Below are positions 35,801 to 45,654 of a DNA stretch of 64,000 nucleotides, piece by piece (the first letter of the stretch is position 1; each line of letters starts with the position of its first letter). Made by a program: the position numbers and the translations under genes. The DNA lies in contig OU744447.1 of NCBI GenBank assembly GCA_916610825.1, positions 30,268,561 through 30,332,560 of the forward strand, written 5' to 3'. The notes below the pieces were generated by a model. That model saw only the letters and a program-made list of their open reading frames with translations, did no database searches and was not told where the DNA came from. The stretch comes from Haliclystus octoradiatus. Taxonomy: Eukaryota > Cnidaria > Staurozoa > Stauromedusae > Haliclystidae.

Positions 35801-38800
35801 AGACAAGGTTATATATATATGCTCTTCAGATTAGATATAAGCCACTGTCTTGTCATTGTAGGATCATGGTAGGTTAAAAAACTATCATTGTACGATAATC
35901 ACAACTATTTGATGTCGAATTGTGATAAAGATCACCTTTTGAAGCAATAAATTTATTTCACGAAAAGCGTATACTTGTCAATCAAAAGTCTTATGAGATA
36001 TTTTCTTACACGTCATCATGTAATTCACAGGAAGTTTTTACACAACTTTTGAGGACGGCTCGCTGTATAACTAGACATTTTCAAAAGCGCGCGCCTTCAA
36101 ATGAAAGCGCGCTCGAAAGCGCGCTGTATAATCCAGGCCTAAGATAGTTCTATTACCATAATGCTTTGTTCTAATTCTAATATTTCTTTGTGCCTTTCCT
36201 CTACATTGGCCAATTTCGCTTTTGAATCTTGAAACTCGATGCTTATCTGGAATTAATAATAATAATAAAGCTGTATTGTTGTATCGCTATTTACAAATTA
36301 CAAAGTTAAATGTTCAATATGCTCAAACGCGATTTACAAGTGAACTTTATAAAAATAATATACATTATTATAAATTTGACCTAGACCATTTATCGCTTTA
36401 ATACATGCCTACATCTATATATAAAAAAGTTAATTCAAACTCAGACAATTCTCTAGGGAACACATTTCTAGTTGAAAATCACCTGACTCATAGCTAATCC
36501 AGAAATGTTTCCTGATTCAATCATTTCTTCAATTTCTTCATCACTTCTGTCCAAGCCACCTAGTAAGCGATAACGGAGATTCACATGTAAACATTGCACG
36601 TAAAATTCAGAATTTATTCTGTAACAACGTGGTAAATACATTGTTGCTACATGCTGTATATTTGCACAATTTGAAGCTCAGCTGTCTTTGTAATTTTTCA
36701 TGCAGCTAGATCTGCGTCGAACAGATATATAATGCCGATAAATCGGAATAATGTTTTCTCAAGAAGATATTTCACTAACGTACATCAAGATCTCAAAGCA
36801 GATATTTCTGAAATTTCTGTAGACATTTCATGATACATCATGTTAGAAATCCGAAAAAATGTGCCAAGTATACTATATTATACATAAAAATATGCTGGGG
36901 GAGATAATTTCCATATGAAACATCAAGAAGATATTAAATAATTGGTTCTGTAAAAATAATGGAAAATGGGACACAATGCTACATACTGATTCCCAGTTGT
37001 CTTTGTAAACGCTTTTTACATTGTTCTTGATAACTTAATAACACTTGATTGTAGTTTGTTAAGTATTGATGGAAGATATGATTTAGGGCAGAAATCTGAA
37101 AACATGATGAAAAACAATGGTAGTGAATCAAATCAAGAAGGTGAAATATTAAAGACGCAGTCAAACTCATGCAATATATCCTCTTTCAATGTCCCATCTT
37201 CCCTAATATATCAACATAAAAACTTATTTCTCGTTTCCAATTCCATACAGCTCATATATATTCTACCCAGAGCCGTCTATTTATAAGAGTTGGAACACCC
37301 TTTCATGTGCCGCTCTCACCTCCCGTTGGACAGGTGCCAGTCACATGTTTACATGGAAGCAATTTTCGTTCCGTCAAACCCAGGCTCGCGAAATTTGAAA
37401 ATAAATAATAGCATATCGCACGAAAATAATATCTTAAATTCGAAAAACTTCTTGTTCAGAAGCGAAACCTCATTTTCGATGGAATGAAAAAGTTGCGTGT
37501 CCCAACTCTTATAAATAGATGGCTCAGATTCTATCTCACTAGCTCAGTATCCCACTCCTCGTCTGCACCATATAGGGGAATTTGATGCACTTTCTACCAT
37601 GTGAAGTCCATAAATCACTATGAATTGGTAGATATATAAACAGTCAGATTAGGAGATGAGCATCAAAATTTTACATGTCGATTCTATTGTATTGATTCGT
37701 TATATTGATTATGAAAGTACAAATTCCGCAAAAATATGACTTAATAATTGGCTGATTTTAGAATAATTGTTCCGAGTGGTTTGATTGGTTCCTTGAAGTG
37801 TGACGTCAAACCCTCGTGTCGCGAGGAAAACCATGAAAATACAACAGTGTAATAATATGGCGATACGATTTTGATTTTAGTTATCGCTACTGTGACTGTT
37901 TTGTTCCATTCTGCAAGTCAGCTAGTATATTTTATCCTCAAAAATGTTTTGCATATTTCCTTGAATGGAGTGGCTAAACCACCGATAGAAGTGACTAAAC
38001 CGCATTGGGTTTTTGATTTGTTTCTGCCATATAACACACAATAGGGAAATATAATTACTTCCATTTAATTCAAACACTCGAAATTAAAAGGATCAAGAAA
38101 ATTGCTGAATATAGACTGATTAGTTTAATAATATATTTTATTTACAGTACATCATAAATACAGTAGGCATCTGTCCACAACGAACAGGTTGATATCCACG
38201 AGTAACTTCTTTTAACCTTGAACTGCATTTGGCCTAATACTCTGCTTTGAATAATGTAGAAAGTATTTTAGAAAATTTTGGCAGTTTATATATTTCTTTG
38301 AAACATCAAATGACCGAATATTGCCGTACTGCCAATTCCACTCGTAAATAACAGTCAACATAAGAATATCTATACATTAGGTATAGATTATCGGAGATTG
38401 CTTTGGTGAAACCTCTACAACATTTATTGTATGCCACTGTTCGTGGAGGAAGGCAATGAAAAAGAATTGCGTGAAATAATCTTCAATATTTTGTTTACGA
38501 GAGTTTGAAATCATATTGCGGTTTGACCAATCAGCTTCACCGACAAAGCGCAGGAAATCCTGATAATTCCTTTATTATAACTCTCAGAATTATAAAACCG
38601 CTCGGAAGATAATAGTAAAACATAAGGTATTTTTGGTCCTATTTTAAGACCACTGTAAAAAAACAGCAACAATTTTAATGCACATCCATATACTGGAAAG
38701 AACAAATGATTGGATTGAGATATGAATACAAATGATGGATAATCAAATACAGTATTATAGATTCTCCTTAAAATATTTGATTGCACTCATCAACCAATCA

Positions 38801-41800
38801 ATTTGTAGCTGAAAGGAGCCTCGAAACGCCTATTTTTTGACCCGACTAATTTCACAAATCATTTACTCGTAATAAAAACTCGATATATATATCACCGATA
38901 TCATAATTAAGATGATGGAATTTTCAACACTCTGTGAACAATTCACATGGTGCCTCGATGAGGAGAATAATCTATATTCATCTTGGAGTTTGAAATTAAA
39001 AGATCGAATATTCTTCTCGTGATCATTGAAAATAAAATAATTTTGGCCTGTTGGATCAAGATCATTAACGTAAGAAAAGCACTGATTTTCCTTCATGTGT
39101 ATGAAAATCAAATATTTTTAATGTACCAACCTGATCCCTTTGTATTCGAATCTCGACTCCGGGTAAATACAACAGTTGAGTTTCAAGTTCTTCGTCCATT
39201 TCTATCATTATATAATAACATCTTAAACGTAATAACTAACTTGGTGTTGTTTTATATAGTAAAGCTCAGTTTTTCATATGAAAAAATGCTCCAGCCTATG
39301 TTATGATTTTGATTTGATGACAACTTCATTACGATAGCATACATTTGGTGATGCGAAACGACAATCAAAAAAAGACAACAACTTGATCTATTCTAGTCCT
39401 CGAACGCATGCACTACGGCGAATTTCCATTCTTAGAGTAGAGCATCTCACTGCCTATACGTTAGTGACTTCGTATGAAAAATCCAATCTATAATATTATA
39501 CTTCTCATTCTAATTGGGTTCGCATGTCATCTATTTCAAAGGTGGTTGCTATTTTGCGGCCTTGGTGTAGTGGCTAGAGCGATGGACCACCGCCCGCAGG
39601 GTCTCGGGTTCAATCCCTGGCCAGAGCACTATAGGTTGGCGTCAGGAAGGGCATCAGGCTATTAAACGCACACAAGCTTCAAAATACTTATCAACTTAAC
39701 CAACCATCCCGGTGAAAAAAAGTTGCAAGCTTACCCGGTTTGTGGATAAATGATAAATCCTAAAATCCCAAAAAAAAATTATAAAGAAGTTATACATTTA
39801 GATTGATAATTTACCTTTAAGTTGATCTTTTACAGAGTTTAATTTCTTTTTCAAGCGAATTTCAACAGTATCGATGTCATTCTTCAGACCTGCAAGTAAA
39901 TGCATTAATCCATCAAACACTATAAATCATCCAACATTAGAATATATTGAAGTGTTGAGCATGTCTTTAGAGAGGTTAATTAGATAGAATTGAAATGAAG
40001 CCAAATTTAAAGTCGAAATGTATTTGTACACATTCATTTTGCGCATGTCAACAGGTTCGTTTCAAAGGAAGTTTTTGAAATCTTTGATCTGGTCAAAACG
40101 AACAAATATTAACTTCCCTCGCTTTATGAAACCCGGTTTTGTCAGTTCCCATAACAATTTCGGATGGTAAGGTGGCTCTACAATAACACCCTTCAACTTC
40201 AAGACCGAAATTTCAAAACAAATGCATTAAATTAAATCAAATTTGTCAAAAAAACATGGGCTGGTGTGGTATATCTTCAAGCTTTTTCAAGACTTCCAAG
40301 AGCTAAGGAAATTTCAACATACAAGTCATGGCAGAATGCTTTACAGGTAACACCTTCAGCTACAATTTTCAAACGATTTGTCAACTGTCTTTTCTTCGTT
40401 TTCAATCTAAGCATCTTTTCGTCAGACAACGAATAAAGTCCTTCGCAGTTCCCAAAATATATAAACTTTGACTTCAACATTGATTTCGTTCCGAATCTAA
40501 ACCTCCTTAATAACTACACAGCGCAATTCCTCTCATATAAGGTGAATCAGAGCGGGTCACAGAGAGATATTTCAGAAATGTCGAGATTCTAGATAAAGCC
40601 TTGGCCAAACCGTAGAACATTTTGACAGAACATTCACAGAACATGAATGTTCGGTGTCATGCTCTATCGTTTGGCAGGATCACCGGACAGAACATTATGT
40701 TCTGTCATGTTCTGTCCAATGTTTGTCGGACAAATTTCGAATAGAATTAATTCAATTGAGTTTTCATGTTCTTCGAACATCTCATTTTACACAATGTTGA
40801 AAACGAGAAATCTTTTGTTTCTGTTCGTTGCTTAGTGATTTACCAAAGCTAACTTGCACACTTTATTCTAGGCCACAAGGAGCGAAGCAAATCAAGATGA
40901 TGTTTGTGCCATTTATATCAATTGTTGTTAGTTTAAATTTTCATAAATAGTGTTTTTTACATTATTAAATGTGGAGAGTTATAGTAGCCACGACGACGGG
41001 GAACGTTGCATCAAATTTCTACGTGGCTAATGAAAGCCGGACCATGCTTACTGAACTGACAGAAATATTAAACTCTCAACAATAATAATTAGTTTACCGT
41101 TTGGCACCCTGTCGATAGAACACAGAACATTGAGAAAAACACAGAACATTTGCGGAAATGTTCGATGGCAAATGTTCTACGGTTTGGCCCTAGCTTAATA
41201 GGGCTAATGTACAAACCTGTCGTATTCAAAGTCGTGTCTGTTACAAAGAGACTATGCAACTGTTTCAGTTTACTGCTCAGCTCTCTGATGTCTGTCAAAT
41301 CAGCAACAACATTGGGTGACTGCAAATAACAACACAAAGAATAATATTAAGAACAGAGCATTTACAGACAAACAAAGAGACAGGGATACTTCAACACAAT
41401 AAAGTTTGATTTGATGCGCAGGTTTACATCTTTACAGGTCGGAATGATTGAATGCAACCCAGAATTCATCCAGAGTTATTATCCTTGCAAGGGTATGAAT
41501 AATTATTTCTTCCGGTAGGTTGAAATAAATCTTGAAGCACTGATCTTCTACTGCATGCATGCCTCATCCGAGTTTTTTCCTCCAAAATCCTTAAATCTTC
41601 AAATCTTCCTTCAGACATTTAGGATTCAGAATATAAATATTTCGTAAAATATTTCACACGGTCTACAAGGCAGCAAAAGGAGGAAAAGGGTGTGTCAAAT
41701 TTTTCTCGTTACGTGGATTATTTTGTGATGGCTTGTCGTGAAAAACCAAAATGGCTCAAGAATTGGAAATATTCTTTTCTGAGCTTGTAAAGTATCCTTA

Positions 41801-42234
41801 ACATGTTAAGCTGCAATAGAAATGAGATATTTAATTTTCGGATGGATTAAAATGCTTACAGCACCCAAGAAATGTTTTGTGTTTTCACTGAGATCCGCAT
41901 TCTCATCTGAATAAAACGTATCAACCCATCCATCTAATTCGATACCATTTGCCTGCAATTCAGAATTTAACAACATTCAAAACCACTTGTATATATAATA
42001 TAGTCAAGCGGGTAGTCAGCTAAATTATTATTATTATTATAAAAAGATGATACGTTAAAATGAAGAGTTACTATAGAATTATTTCCCTTCATTCGTATTT
42101 GGCAACACATTTGCATATTATCACTATATATAGTACATGGTTCATGAGGTGAGCTGGTTGCTTTCTTTGTCCAGCTGTTTTTCTTCTTTGATATTTATTA
42201 CTTGCCTCTTTCTATTAGCAAAATGTGTCTTCAT
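32833..42234 (-). CDS. Syntaxin-11/19-like Qa-SNARE, 10 exons, 272 aa, CaaX-like end
   Basis: Exons in transcript order: 42202-42234, 41860-41952, 41217-41319, 39815-39889, 39131-39156, 36987-37095, 36483-36559, 36157-36246, 34061-34108, 32833-32997. All splice phases agree; total 819 nt with stop. Landmarks: N-terminal Habc-like helices (ELSSKLKQLHSLF; KNDIDTVEIRLKKKLNSVKD; LTNYNQVLLSYQEQCKKRLQ), the DEEIEEMIESGN linker, KLANVEERHKEILELEQSIM, then the SNARE motif DLYDLFAEMAFHVSEQ / NEMLDHIEFNVQAASDLL with the zero-layer Gln at ~218 (last codon of exon 9). Syntaxins pair with SNAP-25-type and VAMP-type partners to fuse membranes. Most have a C-terminal membrane span; this one ends LLTCYGALKFCNII with none, as in syntaxin-11/19, which use lipidated Cys. 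The first exon and the 26-nt exon 5 are the least certain. Confidence 0.8.
33255..33530. mobile_element. Degraded CCCGGG-family MITE piece
   Basis: The phrase ATACCCATAAAAAATCACAC..CATATAACGCCTATATG resembles TTACCCATAAAAATGGAACA..CATAGAGCCTATATAG inside the 10652-11039 copy. Inverted ends are no longer clear. It lies in the last syntaxin intron, and the overlapping ORFs are shadows. Confidence 0.4.
34204..34231. repeat. (ATG)n microsatellite
   Basis: About nine GAT/ATG units, in syntaxin intron 8. Confidence 0.85.
34611..36139. mobile_element. 1.53-kb foldback element: two near-identical inverted MITE copies
   Basis: The left and right halves are near-perfect reverse complements about an axis at 35383/35384. 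Both ends read GGCCTGGATTATACAGCG and the flanks carry TAA (34608-34610 and 36140-36142), a 3-bp duplication as made by PIF/Harbinger elements. The left half (34611-35391) itself ends in an inverted copy of its own start (CGCTGTATAATCCAGG at 35376-35391), so it looks like one complete ~780-bp MITE. The right half is a second copy in opposite orientation missing about 16 bp of its inner end. GC-rich GCGCGCTTTCGAGCG-type repeats fill the termini. The paired ORFs at 35085-35682 are identical by symmetry and are not genes. Confidence 0.9.
36560..36986. other. Syntaxin intron 6
   Basis: No repeat or ORF of note between exons 6 and 7. Confidence 0.5.
37096..39130. other. Syntaxin intron 5
   Basis: About 2 kb, AT-rich. 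An inverted pair AGAGCCGTCTATTTATAAGA (37269-37288) and TCTTATAAATAGATGGCTCA (37505-37524) brackets about 220 bp and may be the ends of a small MITE whose ends read GAGCC(A/G)TCTATTTATAAGAG. Short ORFs have no recognised motif. Confidence 0.45.
37270..37526. mobile_element. Possible MITE with GAGCCRTCTATTTATAAGAG ends
   Basis: Left end AGAGCCGTCTATTTATAAGA and right end TCTTATAAATAGATGGCTCA are imperfect inverted repeats of about 24 nt, continuing inward with GTTGGAACACCC / GTGTCCCAAC. No transposase ORF. The flanking duplication is unclear. Confidence 0.6.
39556..39778 (+). repeat. tRNA-derived SINE
   Basis: A tRNA-like head has a box A (TGGTGTAGTGGCTAGAGCG) and box B (GGGTTCAATCCC at 39606-39617), followed by a non-tRNA body (AGGGCATCAGGCTATTAAAC, CCAACCATCCCGGTG) and an A-rich tail (CCCAAAAAAAAATT). 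The acceptor ends do not pair, so it is not a functional tRNA. It lies antisense in syntaxin intron 4. Confidence 0.75.
40603..41189. mobile_element. MITE with GGCCAAACCGTAGAACATTT ends
   Basis: A 20-nt terminal inverted repeat (GGCCAAACCGTAGAACATTT) bounds 587 bp. Near the left end, ACAGAACATT/GAACATG motifs repeat many times in both orientations (40630-40720). No transposase ORF. A flanking duplication could not be fixed with confidence. It lies in syntaxin intron 3, 27 bp from exon 3. Confidence 0.75.
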
Positions 42235-42409
42235 CAATAAAGCTTAATTTAGCATACTCCGAGTAGCTTCTTTTCTGAATGGCCATACTAGTTGAGTGTC
42301 CTTTACTAGTATTATTGTTGATGGTGATAGTTCTGTAGAGCGTTGATTGAGTATTATCATTGCTTGTGTCTTTATTGCGTTAAGTAGAAGATATCAGTAG
42401 TTATTCTCA

Positions 42410-42738
42410 AACAAAAAGTCACTTTCTCCGAGTCTTTATTAAGAGTTGTGATTCTATAACGTCATGAGTGTTCTTTCCAGAAAGGAATAATATGATCATT
42501 AGATGTGGCATCATCTGCATATCGGAAAATTGATGACTCTACAGGGAGGTCTGCCACGACAGCAACACAAATGTTGAATAGGATTGGTTGCAAAATGAAC
42601 ACTGGGGAACACCTTGTTTAGTTTTGGAAGGTGGCGACTGATGGCCATCAATTTTCACGGATTGGGTCCGATCTGAGACAGCTTTTTATGAGGTCACAGC
42701 TCAGTGGACCAATATGATGCAAGCTTTGCTAACAGTAA
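42410..42738 (-). pseudogene. LINE reverse-transcriptase fragment (palm)
   Basis: The minus-strand translation in two frames gives a motif series of non-LTR RTs: a KIDGHQSPPSKTKQGVPQ-like block (~42650), a PILFNICVAVVADLP block (~42570), and a degraded FRYADDAT block (~42520, the YADD catalytic motif). Frameshifts break it. It continues the LINE fragment at 44334-45450 from which it is separated by the 1.6-kb insertion. Confidence 0.6.
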
Positions 42739-42739
42739 T

Positions 42740-44338
42740 AGGGCTCTTTCACGCCTACGTCACACATTGTTGAGCCGCGGCTGAATTTTATTTCACAACA
42801 TCATTTATTTTTGCTGTTTTATTTGCTGCTATCAAATTCACTGTGGATCTTGACCATCCTATGGTGAAAAACAAATGGATTGAAAGCAGATCTTTTCTGT
42901 TGTGTCGAAGGGTCGAAGGCATGTTTATCTGTTGCAAAAGCAGTTGATCCAAAGATTGTTGGTGGAGATTTAGTACAGCTTTAAATATATTTCCCTTTTA
43001 ACTTCAATATTATCTTTTGATAGTTTTAGTGTTTGTCTGTTGCACAAACAAACAACAGACTGGCGTGAAGTTCTGTCAAGAGACTTGCCTTCTTGCTATT
43101 CTTGCTTTAATTATGGTCATAATTATCATTACATTGTGGAGTCATCGTCAGTCATCGTCAGGAAATATGTTTTATCAATATAACAACAGTGAAGAAGAAG
43201 ATGTGTGTGAGGATCCATATACTACATGCTACCAGATAAACCCTTGAAGAAAGGTAGGCCTACAGTATACATTTTGTAGCACGTCGTTTTGTTGAAACAT
43301 TTATGATAACAACAATATTGAACTAGCAAATTACTTTTGAGGGCTTATGTTCAACATAAATTCCATAGAAAAAGAATTTACGTTAAATGTGAATATTGTT
43401 TTGAAATGTCCATCCTCTTATGTTACAAAAATCATACGCAGATGTTGTTTAGAACTACGTAGTAACGTAGGCTACCTATCCTATTTATCATCAGTGTTTA
43501 TCCACTCTTGGCATCCCCATTAAGACATTCCGGGGTTATTTTGATGTGTATTATTCTCAGTTAGTATTATTTAGTGTTTCAAATTATCAATTTTCAGGAA
43601 GAGATCAACTATGTAGCCTCAAGATGCCGCTATGGTGTATTTCAGATGATTATGTGGTTACGATGATTGCTATTTACTTGGGTCTGTTTATAATTAATTT
43701 ATAATATATAACTATTTATTAGGATATTATCAACTGTATTTACTGGTTTTATATTTCATCATTATTAATTGAAATGTATTATGTTTAATTAAAGTTGTCA
43801 TTTGATAGCGACAAAAATATCGACTATCAGCCGACCGAATGATATGTTGCTAATACTCACTTGTAGCTGTAACACTATTTATAAAATAATTGAAAGGAGA
43901 TTCTACGTGTCTTCTTGGTAGTTTTGAATATGTGTGTTCATGTGTATTACTTGCTACAAGTCCTTATTTTATTTCTAGTAAAACTGGTATACATTTTTAG
44001 ATTTAGTTGTTGTTATTGTTTTCTTGTTTTCTACCTATTCACAGTTTTTGCCAAGCTTTGGGAAGCAATACAAAACGTTCCTACGGCTTATTTCTCAGGA
44101 TATCGAGAATCTGATTTACAGGTACCCCAACAGTAATGATTTGTGGTACCTTTCGTTTTTGGTTTATCACGTTCCGTGGATTGCATATCGAGTAAATTAG
44201 TTTTTAACTTAGGCAATAAATATCAACAAACGCAGTCGAAACGCAGCTAACTCAGAAATGACATCGAAGCGTTGTACGTTGTGCTATCCCATAAGGCTTT
44301 GCACAAATCTATTTATAAGTCCGTGAAAGAGCCCTATT
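42740..44338. mobile_element. 1.6-kb inverted-repeat insertion splitting a LINE
   Basis: The 17-mer AATAGGGCTCTTTCACG (42740-42756) recurs as CGTGAAAGAGCCCTATT (44322-44338). The flanks join the two parts of a LINE RT. A target-site duplication was not evident. Inside, 43017-43247 and 43915-44136 are ORFs with hydrophobic segments but no transposase motif. The family is unassigned. Confidence 0.65.
43017..43247 (+). CDS. Small ORF with one membrane helix inside the insertion, doubtful
   Basis: 76 codons with a strong hydrophobic segment (LLAILALIMVIIIITLW, residues ~26-42), a Cys-containing N-terminus and an acidic Cys-containing tail (NNSEEEDVCEDPYTTC). An acceptor-like TTTTGATAGTTTTAG precedes it. 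It is unrecognised and could be chance or cargo of the inserted element. Confidence 0.2.
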   Translation: MIVLVFVCCTNKQQTGVKFCQETCLLAILALIMVIIIITLWSHRQSSSGNMFYQYNNSEEEDVCEDPYTTCYQINP

Positions 44339-45450
44339 GATGGTGCACAACATCAACTGCATTTGAAAGGTCAAGAGAGGCAACTGATGTCTTTCTCCAT
44401 TTGTTTCGAATTTCACTAATAGTTATAAAATGATTAAATAAGTCTGTAATTTGTTGGGTGAGACTTGGCAGCACGGCATTCAGAAACTTTGAAGATATCT
44501 TGTCAGCTCTGGTTGCTTTGTTGTTCTTAATGCTAAACAAAAAGATGTACACATCTCCGTCGCTAACACATTCAAATTTAAAAACTGATTGACTGTTTTT
44601 ACTGCGGACATTTTTTATGCTTTCGTGTTCATACAGGTTCTGTGGTGAAATATTCCTTAGCAGAGGTACAACATTTTTCACGTATTCAGATCTCAGTTGC
44701 AATGGATGGAGTGATACAGGGGAATTGTGTTCCTTTTACTCTCCGATCTGTCAGTGGAGCATGATTTTCGATCACAGCATTAAGATTTCTTCCCCATTTC
44801 CCCCATAGTTTGTCAGAAGACAGAGCAGTGTCATCATCGTCAACGTACATTGAGTACTATTGTACTTTGCCAATAGCTCTGTTTAATTGCTGGGAATTCT
44901 AAGGAGTGGCTTCTCTTAAGCGTGTGATCATGGCTGCTAGACAAATACTTTGATCAGAGGCACCTTTGTCTGAGTGCAAATTCATCTATCATTAAAGTAT
45001 TGAAGGGCTAACGAACCAGCCACATTGCTAATCAGGTCACAATTCAGATATCCAACCAATATTATATCTCTTCTTTTTTTTATAACAGCCTCCACAATAC
45101 TTATAGTACAATAGTATATAGTATTATTAATTTTATAGTATATAGTATATACAATAGTTCATCAAAGTAGAATTATAGAGACATGCTTAGTGGTCGATAG
45201 GTATTAACTGAATTCACTCTTTTACGTATGCGAAGTTAAATACCAATGCTTTTGATTGCGGGATTTTCCAATGCCACCTGGCGGCATTCATGCCTTGTTT
45301 GGTATACAATGCGAGTCTTCTGGAATCAATATGGAATATATCTATGTCAAGCTGTTAATTGCTAGGTAGATCAATAATCTTAGTTTCACATAATCCAATT
45401 ATTGCTAGCTCATGATAATCGCTCATTATGTGCAGTGATACTGCACAGTG
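44334..45450 (-). pseudogene. LINE fragment: endonuclease and start of RT
   Basis: From right to left: an APE-type endonuclease N-terminal trace (HELAIIGLCETKI, ~45410), a linker (LWGKWGRNLNAVIENHAPLT, ~44800), KNNKATRADKISSKFLNAVL (~44500; the common 'NKATGxDxI' motif) and LDLSNAVDVVHHQ (~44350; compare 'DLSKAFDxVDH'). The RT region between these last two motifs is shortened, and the reading frame ends where the inverted-repeat insertion begins. Best match by memory is a CR1/Jockey-type LINE. Confidence 0.65.
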
Positions 45451-45654
45451 ATATTGACCAGTTGAATACTGTTAAAATTCCAGAAATTAAACAAACCCTT
45501 CTATGGTCCAGGATTTAGTTCAACATGGCAACTCCTGAAAAGTTGGGACGAGAATTGATTAAATACAAAAACATCATACCTGAAAAATGCAGTTTATAAC
45601 CAGCCGGAAGCGCTGTCAGCTTTTGTTTTAGTTAGAAAGCGATATTGAACATGA

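Noticed and set aside
39556-39632. Functional tRNA at the SINE head
   Set aside because: The 5' and 3' ends do not form an acceptor stem and a SINE body and A-tail follow.
40277-40480. Minus-strand 67-aa ORF inside the syntaxin gene, first taken for an exon
   Set aside because: Exons at 41217-41319 and 39815-39889 join directly in phase and by homology; including it breaks both.
42740-42756. TA target-site duplication for the 1.6-kb insertion
   Set aside because: The bases next to the inverted repeats (AGTA and TGAT) do not match as TA, TTAA or an 8-mer.
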